Part shown: positions 1 to 5,547 of the stretch, piece after piece
How positions within the stretch are numbered: position 1 is the stretch's first letter
Layout of the letters: every line of letters begins with the position of its first letter
NCBI GenBank assembly: GCA_031267005.1
Contig: JAIRZX010000250.1
Coordinates: forward strand, 1-7,603
Origin: Deltaproteobacteria bacterium
GTDB taxonomy: Bacteria > Desulfobacterota > Desulfarculia > Adiutricales > Adiutricaceae
Reading direction: 5' to 3'
DNA: 7,603 nucleotides
Notes under the pieces: generated by a model
What the model saw: the letters and a program-made list of their open reading frames with translations, nothing else
What the model was told of the DNA's origin: nothing
Database searches by the model: none
Made by a program: the position numbers and the translations under genes

Positions 1-489
1 AAGCCCAAGCCGAAGGCCCCCTCCGACCAGCAGCGCCTCAACGACTCCATCCGCGAGCTGGAGCGCAAGAGGGCCCTGAGGGACGAGGAGCAGGCCCTGA
101 ACCAGAGCATCGCGAACATCGCGGCCGAGCGCGGGCGCGGGAACGGGCTCTCCAGCGCCCCGGCGGCCCCCAACAACCAGGGCCAGCGCATCGACCCCGA
201 AAAGCAGCGCTACTACCTCCAGCTCATGGAGATCGTGCGCTCCAACTGGCTGCCCCCGGCCTCGGCGGTGAGCGCCTCAAACATCTCCACCACGTTCGTC
301 ATAGCCATCGACCCCACGGGGAGGATAACCGGCAAGAACCTCCGGATCTCATCCGGGAACACCGACTACGACTCCTCGGTCGAGCAGGCCATCAACCGCT
401 CCCGCTTCCCCCCGCTTCCCCCGGCCTTCGGGGGCAGGCCCGACAACCCGGCGCTGAAGTTCAACCTCTCCTACCTCAGGGCGGGCTGA
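1..489 (+). CDS. TonB/TolA-family energy transducer, C-terminal part (5' end outside window)
   Basis: The frame is open from base 1 to a TGA at 487-489, giving 162 residues with no start in the window. It begins in a lysine/proline tract (KPKPKAPSDQQ), passes through a charged helical stretch (about residues 10-45), and ends in a TonB_C-like domain (about residues 60-162). That domain contains the block YLQLMEIVRSNWLPP, then FVIAIDPTGR and SRFPPLPPAFGG. In TonB/TolA proteins this domain sits in the periplasm and contacts outer-membrane or Tol-Pal partners, transmitting force from an ExbB/ExbD or TolQ/TolR motor. The protein matches the convergent gene at 671-1600 with about 15 differences in 162 residues. 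Many DNA differences are synonymous, so both copies appear to be under selection. An internal ATG at 226 would give only the last 87 residues and is not the true start. TonB versus TolA cannot be settled from sequence alone. Confidence 0.87.
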   Translation, partial: KPKPKAPSDQQRLNDSIRELERKRALRDEEQALNQSIANIAAERGRGNGLSSAPAAPNNQGQRIDPEKQRYYLQLMEIVRSNWLPPASAVSASNISTTFVIAIDPTGRITGKNLRISSGNTDYDSSVEQAINRSRFPPLPPAFGGRPDNPALKFNLSYLRAG

Positions 490-521
490 TCCCCGCGGCC
501 AGAAGGGGGCTCGAAACAGGA

Positions 522-660
522 GGCGCCCCCGGAATAGGCGCCCGCCCGAAGGTTCCAGAAGCCTCGGGAGGCCTCGCCGGCGGCTCCGGCGCATCGGGGG
601 GCTTCCCCCTGCCGCCTCGGGGGACGGCCTCCGGCGCCGCAGCGAGAACGCGGCCGAGGC
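522..660. terminator. GC-rich stem-loop cluster between convergent genes, possible bidirectional terminator
   Basis: The 181-bp gap between two convergent stop codons contains several inverted repeats. GGCGCC occurs at 522-527 and 537-542. CGCCGG/CCGGCG (575-580/586-591) has a 5-nt loop. GGGGG/CCCCC (597-601/605-609) forms a short hairpin. GCCTCGG/CCGAGGC (561-567/654-660) could close a multi-branched structure around the inner hairpins. No T-run follows any of them on either strand, so this is not a classical intrinsic terminator. The call rests on position between convergent genes and on folding potential only. Confidence 0.25.
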
Positions 661-670
661 CTGACGGGCA

Positions 671-1600
671 TCAGCGGGCGTTCAGGTAGGACAGGTTGAA
701 CTTGAGCGCGGGGTTGTCGGGATTGCCCCCGAAGGCCGAAGGCAGCGGGGGGAAGCGGGAGCGGGTTATGGCCTGTTCCACCGAAAGGTCGTAGTCGGTG
801 TTCCCGGAGGAGATCCTGAGGTTCTTCCCGATAAGCCTGCCCGAGGGGTCTATGGCTATGACGAAGGTGGTGGAGATGTTGGAAGCCGAGACCGCCGAGG
901 CCGGGGGGAGCCAGTTGGAGCGGACTATCTCCATCAGCTGGAGGTAGTAGCGCTGCTTTTCCGGGTCTATCCTCTGGCCCTGGTTGTTGGGGGCCGCCGG
1001 GACGCTGGAAAGGCCGTTGCCGCGGCCGCGCTCGGCCGCGATGTTGGCTATGCTCTGGTTCAAGGCCTGCTCCTCCTCGCGGAGGGCCTTCTTGCGCTCG
1101 AGTTCCTGAAGCGAGCTGTTAAGGCGCTGCTGGTCCGAAGGGGCCTTCGGCTTGGGCTTGGGTTTCGGCTTGGGCTCGGGCGGCTTGACCGGCGGCTTGA
1201 CCTTGGGGGGGGGCTCCTTGACCCTCTCGACCGGTGGCGGGGGCTCGACGGGGGTGCGCCCTATGGGTATGACCTCCGGCGGGGTCTCCGGTATCACCAG
1301 ATCCTCCAGGGGGGTAGGCTGGGGAACGGCGGGCTCCGCGGTGGGGAGCGTCACCACGTCCGGCACCTGCAAGTCGGGGTTGACCGGGGCGTCGGGCGCG
1401 GCAGGGGCGGGCGGCTCCACGGCGCCCACCAGCTGGACCGTTATGGCGTCGAAGGGGAGTTCCTGGGGCCCGCCGAAGAAATCCGGCGCCAGCACCATGA
1501 CCCAGTAGATCATGAAGTGGATTACGAGCGAGCCCGCTATTACCCCCATGAGTGCGGAGTCGGACTTCCGGGCCTGGGTGTCGTAGGGGCTTACAGACAT
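671..1600 (-). CDS. TonB/TolA-family energy transducer (complete, 309 aa)
   Basis: The protein is an inner-membrane-anchored periplasmic transducer that would be driven by the TolQ/TolR channel encoded upstream. In order it has a short cytoplasmic N-terminus (1-16), one membrane segment (about 17-38, ALMGVIAGSLVIHFMIYWVM), a long proline-rich spacer (about 60-152) ending in alternating KP residues, a charged helix (about 154-192), and a C-terminal TonB_C-like domain (about 207-309). That domain contains YLQLMEIVRSNWLPP, FVIAIDPSGR and SRFPPLPSAFGG. The ATG at 1598-1600 has an AGGGAG-like ribosome site about 11 nt upstream. It is third after tolQ and tolR, separated from tolR by 330 bp, so it may be in the operon or may use its own promoter. 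In Tol-type systems this gene position is TolA's, but the short helical region is more TonB-like. A near-identical paralogue converges from 1-489. Confidence 0.93.
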   Translation of the reverse strand: MSVSPYDTQARKSDSALMGVIAGSLVIHFMIYWVMVLAPDFFGGPQELPFDAITVQLVGAVEPPAPAAPDAPVNPDLQVPDVVTLPTAEPAVPQPTPLEDLVIPETPPEVIPIGRTPVEPPPPVERVKEPPPKVKPPVKPPEPKPKPKPKPKAPSDQQRLNSSLQELERKKALREEEQALNQSIANIAAERGRGNGLSSVPAAPNNQGQRIDPEKQRYYLQLMEIVRSNWLPPASAVSASNISTTFVIAIDPSGRLIGKNLRISSGNTDYDLSVEQAITRSRFPPLPSAFGGNPDNPALKFNLSYLNAR

Positions 1601-1662
1601 CTTCGATACCGCTCCCTGAAGCTGACGGAATATGGCGGGGGGCCAGGCGGGCCGGAGGGGCC

Positions 1663-1680
1663 CCGGCGGGCTGCCGCCGG
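1663..1680. other. GC hairpin in the tolR-tonB/tolA gap
   Basis: The inverted repeat CCGGCGG (1663-1669) and CCGCCGG (1674-1680) forms a perfect 7-bp stem with a GCTG loop. It lies about 63 bases ahead of the transducer start codon, in what would be its leader RNA. No T-run follows it on the minus strand. It could be a processing or attenuation site within the operon, or simply a consequence of high GC. Confidence 0.35.
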
Positions 1681-1714
1681 CGGCCCTTGGCGGGGATTGC
1701 GCAGTTCCGGGGGG

Positions 1715-1743
1715 ATTTTAAGCCGATCCGGGCGGAAAATCCA
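1715..1743 (-). promoter_or_regulatory. Candidate sigma70 promoter for the 671-1600 transducer
   Basis: Read on the minus strand, TGGATT (1738-1743) is separated by 17 bases from TAAAAT (1715-1720). The -10 matches five of six consensus positions, but the -35 matches only three. The element sits in a locally AT-richer patch of an otherwise very GC-rich 330-bp gap, so it would give an independent start about 110 bases before the coding region. The rest of the gap (1601-1930) shows no gene. It is a weak candidate. Confidence 0.3.
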
Positions 1744-1930
1744 GTCGGAACGCCAGCCGGCGCGTCAGGGGTAAAAGGCGAGCCGACCCGGCGGGCAGCC
1801 GTGCGCAGGGTGCGGGACGGGAAAGCGGCCCCGGGCCCGGCTTTCGGGGACGGGCGCCCGGGAGGGCGAACGGGCGGGCGGCGTTACGGGAAAAAGCCGG
1901 CGGAAAGCACGGCGGAAGGCCAAGGGGGCT

Positions 1931-2491
1931 TCAGCGCGACGATCCGCTCCCTTCCACGCGGGGCGCGGCGCCCGGCGCCGCCGGGGCGGGGGGGAGGCCG
2001 GTGCCCGCCTCGGGGGAGACGCCGCCCAGCTCGGCGGCCGCGGCCGGCGCCCCCGGCTGGTCGGGCTCTACGCCCGGCTCCGTCACCAGGCCGATGTTGG
2101 TGATGCCCGCCGTCCTCAGCATGCCCATGACCCCGGCCACGCGGCCGTAGGGCACGTTGCGGTCGGCCTTGAGGAACACGCTCTCGGCGTTCTTGTTTTC
2201 CATGACGGCCCGGATCTGGGCGTCGAGGTTCGCGATGTCGGCGAGGGGGGTGTCGTCCAGGAGGACCTGCCCCCCCTGGGTGACCGTGAGCACCACCATG
2301 TCCTGGTCGGTGCGCATCACCGTAGCGTCCACCTTGGGGAGCTCGACTTCCAGGCCCTGGGTCATCATGGGGGCCGCCACCATAAATATGATGAGGAGGA
2401 CCAGCATCACGTCCACCATGGGGGTGACGTTTATCTCGCTCATCATGGACTGGCGCCCGCCCTGGCCGCCCTGGTCGAAGGAGAAGGCCAT
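1931..2491 (-). CDS. tolR: TolR / ExbD-family proton channel subunit
   Basis: TolR/ExbD is a single-pass inner-membrane protein that works with TolQ/ExbB to turn proton flow into force on TolA/TonB. The N-terminus carries the family block EINVTPMVDVMLVLLIIFMV (residues 19-38). D27 lies at the start of the membrane segment (about 27-45), at the position of the proton-binding aspartate (Asp23 in E. coli TolR, Asp25 in ExbD). The periplasmic domain follows, with LEVELPKVDA and the YGRVAGVMGMLRTAGITNIGLVT segment split across about residues 115-137. The protein is 186 aa, against about 140 for typical members. The last 45 or so residues are an Ala/Pro/Gly-rich tail not usual for the family. The ATG at 2489-2491 shares its A with the tolQ TGA, implying translational coupling. 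It could be called exbD, but the neighbour order fits tolQ-tolR. Confidence 0.94.
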   Translation of the reverse strand: MAFSFDQGGQGGRQSMMSEINVTPMVDVMLVLLIIFMVAAPMMTQGLEVELPKVDATVMRTDQDMVVLTVTQGGQVLLDDTPLADIANLDAQIRAVMENKNAESVFLKADRNVPYGRVAGVMGMLRTAGITNIGLVTEPGVEPDQPGAPAAAAELGGVSPEAGTGLPPAPAAPGAAPRVEGSGSSR

Positions 2492-3258
2492 CAGCCGTCG
2501 CCCCGCGAACCCGCGGCGGGCTTCTTGAGGAGATCGCGCTCCAGGATGTTCACGAAATCGGCCATGAAGTTGCCCATGTCGGTCTCGAGGATCCTGATGC
2601 GGGAGTTGAAGTGGTTGAAGAAGATGACGGCGGGGATGGCGCAGGCCAGCCCGGCGGCCGTGGCTACCAGCGCCTCGGAGATGCCGGGGGCCACCGCGGC
2701 GAGGTTGGCCGAACCGCGGACGCCTATCTCGTGGAAGGAGCCCATTATTCCCCAGACCGTGCCGAAGAGGCCCACGAAAGGCGTGGCGTTCCCGCAGGTG
2801 GCGAGGAAGGAAAGACTCTTGTAGAGCCTGGAACTCTCCGCGGAGGCGGCGCGCCTAAGAGCCCTCTCGACGTTGCCCATTGCCGTGCGGGTGTCCAGGC
2901 GGGCCTTGTGGACCCTGCCGAGCTCCTGGTAGCCCACCCGGAAGATCTGGGCTATAGGGGAGCCCGAGTAGTCGGGGATCTCGGCGAAGAGGTTCGCTAG
3001 CGAGCGCGACTTCCAGAAGCTGTTTAGGAAGCTCGCCGAGTGGCTCCGGGCCCTGGAGAGCTGGAACAGCTTGAAGAGGATGATGGCCCAGGAGATAAGC
3101 GATGCCATCAGAAGGAGGGCCATGACCAGCTTCACGACGGGCCCGGCGTTCATGACCATGGCGGCGATGTTGCTCTCGACGCCTTTGCCGGTTATAGCCC
3201 CGGTCGCTTGGCCTGCGGCCGCCTGGCCCGAGATGAGGATTAGAAGACTGAGGGACAT
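2491..3258 (-). CDS. tolQ: TolQ / ExbB / MotA-family proton channel subunit
   Basis: TolQ forms the three-helix inner-membrane ring around TolR and carries the proton path. With the start at 3258 the protein is 255 aa (E. coli TolQ is 230). Membrane segments lie at about 41-64, 148-173 and 193-214. The signature GLFGTVWGIM is at 163-172 and EALVATAAGLACAIPAV at 195-211. T167 and T200 match the conserved pore threonines of this family. The N-terminal 30 residues are hydrophobic then small (LSLLILISGQAAAG), resembling a signal or extra periplasmic tail. The frame stays open upstream to 3498, but that extension is proline/arginine-rich, unlike the family. An AAGGAGAAGG ribosome site at 3271-3280 (minus) supports ATG 3256-3258, although the spacing of 12-16 nt is long. 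It overlaps tolR by one base and is the first gene after the promoter at 3437-3465. Confidence 0.93.
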   Translation of the reverse strand: MSLSLLILISGQAAAGQATGAITGKGVESNIAAMVMNAGPVVKLVMALLLMASLISWAIILFKLFQLSRARSHSASFLNSFWKSRSLANLFAEIPDYSGSPIAQIFRVGYQELGRVHKARLDTRTAMGNVERALRRAASAESSRLYKSLSFLATCGNATPFVGLFGTVWGIMGSFHEIGVRGSANLAAVAPGISEALVATAAGLACAIPAVIFFNHFNSRIRILETDMGNFMADFVNILERDLLKKPAAGSRGDG

Positions 3259-3270
3259 CGCGATATTGGC

Positions 3271-3280
3271 CCTTCTCCTT
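3271..3280 (-). promoter_or_regulatory. Ribosome binding site deciding the tolQ start
   Basis: Minus-strand AAGGAGAAGG lies 12 nt (from its end) ahead of the ATG at 3256-3258. It is the only strong Shine-Dalgarno match upstream of the conserved part of TolQ. It therefore favours the 255-aa start over the longer open frame beginning at 3498. Confidence 0.55.
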
Positions 3281-3436
3281 TGCTGCAGGTGAATGGGACG
3301 CCGGCCGGCCATGCCCCGGGCCGCTGGGCGGCGGAGGGCCGGGGCCGCGCTGGCGGCAAGCCCGGGCCCGCTTCCGGGTTCGCCCGTGCCCGGTCCGGGG
3401 GGGCGGGCTGGGCGCTCCCTCCGGAAAAACCTAAAG

Positions 3437-3465
3437 ATATTAGTGTAAAATCGCAGAAGAGTCAA
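3437..3465 (-). promoter_or_regulatory. Sigma70-type promoter for tolQ-tolR(-transducer)
   Basis: Read on the minus strand, TTGACT (3460-3465) is followed by a 17-base spacer and TAATAT (3437-3442). Each hexamer matches five of six consensus positions. Transcription would begin near 3430 and give a leader of about 170 bases before the tolQ ATG at 3258. The leader is very GC-rich with several CCGGGC/GCCCGG inverted repeats (about 3360-3400). The promoter sits at the edge of an AT-rich island (about 3430-3725) that contrasts with the GC-rich coding DNA. Confidence 0.65.
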
Positions 3466-3475
3466 ACTTGATGTG

Positions 3476-3497
3476 CGTGCAACCGTGCATCCGTGCA
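3476..3497. repeat. Three 8-bp-phased CGTGCA boxes upstream of the tolQ promoter
   Basis: CGTGCA occurs at 3476-3481, 3484-3489 and 3492-3497, exactly 8 bp apart (TGCACG on the minus strand). The nearest box ends 11 bp upstream of the -35 hexamer of the tolQ promoter. Phased short boxes at this position are typical of a transcription factor site. The factor is unknown, and a role in control is inference. Confidence 0.4.
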
Positions 3498-3609
3498 AAA
3501 ACAGCCTTTATTAGCCCAAGGAGGGTAGTCGAGGCCCGCCTTCCCCTCCAGGAAAATCGCCGTCTCGCGTCCGCTATCGAGAATGATTCGAAATAATGGT
3601 TCGCGGGCG

Positions 3610-3631
3610 TGATTTGAAGTTGATTTGAAGT
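3610..3631 (+). repeat. Perfect 11-bp tandem duplication
   Basis: TGATTTGAAGT is present twice in direct succession (3610-3620 and 3621-3631). The first copy supplies the TTGAAG of the rightward promoter candidate at 3614-3642. The second copy lies in its spacer. Confidence 0.6.
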
Positions 3632-3642
3632 CCTTTTATATA
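3614..3642 (+). promoter_or_regulatory. Rightward sigma70-type promoter candidate with no known gene
   Basis: TTGAAG (3614-3619), a 17-base spacer and TATATA (3637-3642) form a promoter-like pair on the plus strand, divergent from the tolQ promoter. No recognisable coding region starts within several hundred bases downstream. If it is active it would make a transcript through the hairpin at 3734-3775. It lies in an AT-rich island, where chance matches are more frequent. Confidence 0.4.
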
Positions 3643-3733
3643 CGATAAAGTCATTGCTGGAGCATAGTTTCACCTGATTTTGCAGACTTTTACCTCTCTT
3701 TTCCGTTAAATCCATCGTGTTCACGAAAACTCC

Positions 3734-3775
3734 GCCTCAGGCTAACGCAGAGTTCCGCCAGCTTGAGCTTGAGGC
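3734..3775. other. Long inverted repeat (hairpin), possible RNA structure
   Basis: GCCTCAGGCT (3734-3743) can pair over all 10 positions with AGCTTGAGGC (3766-3775), with one G-U wobble when read on the plus strand. The loop is 22 nt. It lies about 90 bases downstream of the expected start of transcription from the 3614-3642 promoter candidate. It could be part of a small RNA or leader. No T-run follows. Confidence 0.4.
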
Positions 3776-4159
3776 AGGCCATGGGAATGCCCCCCAAACC
3801 TCAAGCGCACCATGCCGCGCTTGCCCTTTCCGATGCCGCACGTCGCCGCCGTCCCGGCCCCCGTCCGGCGCGAGGCTGGACTCCCCGGCGGCCATGTCCG
3901 CGCGCCGCTTGCCGTTTTCGGCCTTCATCGAGCGGACGACCGCCAGGCAACGCGGCGGGCGCGGGCAAGTCCCCGGCGGACGGGGACGCCCCGGATCCCC
4001 GGCTGGGCCGCAGTCCTTCCCGCGTGGACGGGACTCCGGCCCCGTTGCGGACAGGCCGCCGAGCGCGGGGCCTAAAGGGTCACGGAGGCGTCCATCGGCC
4101 TCTTGCCGGGTACCAGCGACGGTGCCCAAGAGCCCCTCCCTTCGGACCTCAAGCAGTTC

Positions 4160-4252
4160 CCGCAGAAGCCGCGGGCCGGGTCCGCCCTTTCCGCAGGAGC
4201 CGCGGGCCGGGTCCGCCCTTTCCGCAGGAGCTGCGGGCCGGGTCCGCCGTTC
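4160..4252. repeat. Three tandem copies of a 31-bp GC-rich repeat
   Basis: Units at 4160-4190, 4191-4221 and 4222-4252 each start with CCGCAG, pass through GCGGGCCGGGTCCGCC and end in a TT-containing junction. Only one to a few changes separate the copies. The period of 31 is not a multiple of three, so the unit shifts frame at every repeat, arguing against coding function. There are no spacers, so it is not a CRISPR array. It resembles a minisatellite. Confidence 0.85.
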
Positions 4253-4463
4253 CAGACGTCGGCGTCCGAGAACGGTTGCCTCCACCGCCCCGCTGAACCG
4301 GGGGGGAGAGTATGTCCCCCTTGTCGGTGCTCTCCTCCTTGGTGCCTAAGACGCGCGAGGAAGTCCTGACCGCCGCACCCGGCGCCGGAGAGGAGGGAGC
4401 CGTCGTTATGGTCGACAGTCTGGTCCTTTAAGCCATTGCCCTTGCGGCGGAAGCGGGTAACGT

Positions 4464-4482
4464 CATGGCGGCTACCGCCATG
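4464..4482. other. Perfect 8-bp hairpin with 3-nt loop
   Basis: CATGGCGG (4464-4471) and CCGCCATG (4475-4482) are exact inverted repeats around CTA. No T-run flanks it and no gene is adjacent. It could be a protein-binding palindrome or an RNA hairpin of an unannotated transcript. Its role is unknown. Confidence 0.4.
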
Positions 4483-4894
4483 CGGGGAATCGGACATGGC
4501 GTCCTTAGGGGTATAGGGGCTCTTAGGCTCGACCCTGGATGGCACGCAACCTGGCCCGCCGGGCATCCCGCCGCGCCGCTCGCGGAGGAACTGCCCCGTA
4601 AGCCTGAAAAGGATGGCGCAACCAAGCGCGGGCTCGCCGACGAAACGCATTGACGCGTGAGAAAAGGCAAAAAAATCATCAGCCGGATGCCCGGCAATCT
4701 TACCTTTGAGACGCCCGGAAGGCCACCGGCGAGGAGGGCGCTGGCGCAGTGGAAGCCCAGACGGTTCGGGATGAGTCCCGTGTCGAGACCGGGGCCGTAA
4801 CGCTATCGCCGCCTGTCCGGGTCCGGTCCGGACGGCAGGCCCCCACCCCTTCTGATTGCAGTTCCAGCGCCCGGGAGAAAAGAGGCGCGGGCCG

Positions 4895-4922
4895 CCAGCC
4901 AGCCAGCCAGCCAGCCAGCCAG
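4895..4922. repeat. (CCAG)7 tetranucleotide microsatellite
   Basis: There are seven perfect CCAG units in a row inside repeat unit A. Tetranucleotide tracts of this length are prone to slippage. No convincing gene or promoter is directly overlapped, so phase variation cannot be claimed here. Confidence 0.9.
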
Positions 4923-5017
4923 CACCACGCAATGGCGTCGGGACCGGCTGCCAGAATCCGTCCGACCGTAAGCGGGTGGCAGCGTCTTCGCAGGCATGAG
5001 CTTCTTATAGCGGATGG

Positions 5018-5043
5018 CTAAACCAACTCAAGCTTTGGTTTAG
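5018..5043. other. Hairpin in the conserved tail of repeat unit A
   Basis: CTAAACCAA (5018-5026) and TTGGTTTAG (5035-5043) form a perfect 9-bp stem with an 8-nt loop. The corresponding place in unit B (5479-5505) keeps a 7-bp stem, CTAAACC/GGTTTGG, with one T-G wobble. Retention of pairing in a diverged copy suggests that the structure itself matters. Confidence 0.5.
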
Positions 5044-5053
5044 GAAATAATTA

Positions 5054-5082
5054 ATTAAATGAGTTTGCAATCAGTTAATCAA
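5054..5082 (-). promoter_or_regulatory. Promoter-like AT-rich element, repeat unit A tail
   Basis: On the minus strand TTGATT (5077-5082) lies 17 bases from TTTAAT (5054-5059). The same arrangement (TTGATT-17-TTTACT) is kept in unit B. Leftward transcription would start just before the CTAAACC hairpin and run into unit A. AT-rich DNA often yields such matches, so this is weak. Confidence 0.25.
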
Positions 5083-5402
5083 AAATACATCCGCCGGACG
5101 CCCGGAAATCTCCCTTGGAAAGCGCCCGGAAGGCCCTCGGCGGGGAGGGCTCTCGCGTCCCTTAACGGGCGGGGAAGCCCGGGCTGTCGGGGATGATTAG
5201 CGGGACGAGAACGGCCAATCTGGCTATCGGTGCCTGTCCCGGTCCGACCTGGACGGAAGGCCGCCCCCCGCTTCCGCTGGCTTTTCAGGCTCCCGGGAGC
5301 AAAGACGCGCTGGCTGTCCTCCGGATGGCTCCCGTCAATGCCGCAGGGTTCGGCAGCCTGGTTCCGTCCAAGCAGTAGGTGGATGTCCGGCGGCTGGCGG
5401 CT

Positions 5403-5428
5403 GGAGGAGGAGGAGGAGGAGGAGGAGG
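5403..5428. repeat. (GGA)8 trinucleotide microsatellite
   Basis: There are eight perfect GGA units plus GG inside repeat unit B. In one frame it would encode a poly-glutamate run within a 76-aa open frame (5230-5460), which otherwise shows no protein-like features. I regard it as non-coding. Confidence 0.85.
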
Positions 5429-5515
5429 TGGTTGAGGAGGTGGAGCCTGCGCCTGCGTGAGCCTCTTGAGGCAGCTGGCTAAACCAGCATCCGGCTCGGG
5501 TTTGGGAAATAATTA

Positions 5516-5544
5516 AGTAAATGAGTTTTATATCAGTTAATCAA
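5516..5544 (-). promoter_or_regulatory. Promoter-like AT-rich element, repeat unit B tail
   Basis: On the minus strand TTGATT (5539-5544), a 17-base spacer and TTTACT (5516-5521) mirror the element of unit A. The position relative to the downstream CTAAACC hairpin is the same. The evidence is conservation of layout only. Confidence 0.22.
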
Positions 5545-5547
5545 AAT

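Larger units (their letters stand above)
3776..4675. other. GC-rich stretch without a recognisable gene
   Basis: Open frames exist on both strands, but their translations are Arg/Pro/Gly-rich, overlap each other, and match no family I know. They look like by-products of high GC. The identifiable items are the 31-bp tandem repeat at 4160-4252, a GGGGGA/TCCCCC hairpin near 4303-4321, and a perfect CATGGCGG/CCGCCATG hairpin at 4464-4482. Decayed coding DNA is possible but cannot be shown from this window alone. Confidence 0.5.
4676..5086. repeat. Diverged long tandem repeat, unit A (about 411 bp)
   Basis: This is the first copy of an imperfect long repeat. Shared landmarks with units B and C are a head (GCCGGATGCCCGG, then ACGCCCGGAAGGCC 24 bp later), a middle motif GCCGCCTGTCCGGGTC near 4809, a GAGAAAAGAGGCGCG-like motif near 4875, and an AT-rich tail at 5018-5086. 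The tail has a hairpin and ends ATCAGTTAATCAAAA. The unit carries an expanded (CCAG)7 tract at 4895-4922 that the other copies lack. A CGGGA/TCCCG hairpin lies at 4767-4780. No open frame in it looks like a protein, and no transposase or integrase is present. I do not recognise the family. Confidence 0.6.
5087..5547. repeat. Diverged long tandem repeat, unit B (about 461 bp)
   Basis: This second copy directly abuts unit A. It has the same order of landmarks: head GCCGGACGCCCGG with a second CGCCCGGAAGGCC 24 bp on, TGCCTGTCCCGGTCCG near 5231, GAGCAAAGACGCG near 5297, and the AT-rich tail at 5479-5547 ending ATCAGTTAATCAAAA. The AT-rich tail is the best conserved part (about 90% by eye over nearly 50 bp against unit A), while the GC-rich body is clearly more diverged. 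It contains its own microsatellite, (GGA)8 at 5403-5428, at a different place from the CCAG tract of unit A. No coding function is recognisable. Confidence 0.6.

Noticed and set aside
1152..1508. Plus-strand Gly-rich open frame opposite the transducer gene
   Set aside because: It is the antisense shadow of the proline/lysine-rich spacer of the real minus-strand gene.
3259..3498. N-terminal extension of the tolQ frame up to 3498
   Set aside because: The added 80 residues are Pro/Arg/Gly-rich and unlike TolQ. The good ribosome site and the hydrophobic N-terminus support the start at 3258, and the promoter at 3437-3465 would lie inside the extension.
3440..3724. Minus-strand 94-codon open frame over the AT-rich island
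   Set aside because: It overlaps the tolQ promoter region and the CGTGCA boxes, and shows no recognisable protein features.
4160..4252. CRISPR array
   Set aside because: The 31-bp units abut directly with no spacers, and no cas genes are present.
3737..4285. Minus-strand 182-codon open frame and overlapping plus-strand frames
   Set aside because: They have Arg/Gly/Pro-rich composition, overlapping frames on both strands, a non-ATG start and no motifs.
4072..4932. Long minus-strand open frame of 286 codons
   Set aside because: It runs through the 31-bp repeats and the (CCAG)n tract, has a low-complexity start (repeated Gly-Trp-Leu-Ala), and matches no family I know. It is likely a by-product of high GC.
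5018..5060. Intrinsic terminator at the CTAAACC hairpin
   Set aside because: The following sequence is GAAATAATTAATTAAA, not a T-run, on the plus strand, and the minus-strand flank is mixed. The hairpin is reported as a structure only.
5230..5460. ORF with a poly-glutamate run
   Set aside because: The run is the (GGA)8 microsatellite read in one frame. The corresponding frame is not kept in repeat units A and C.
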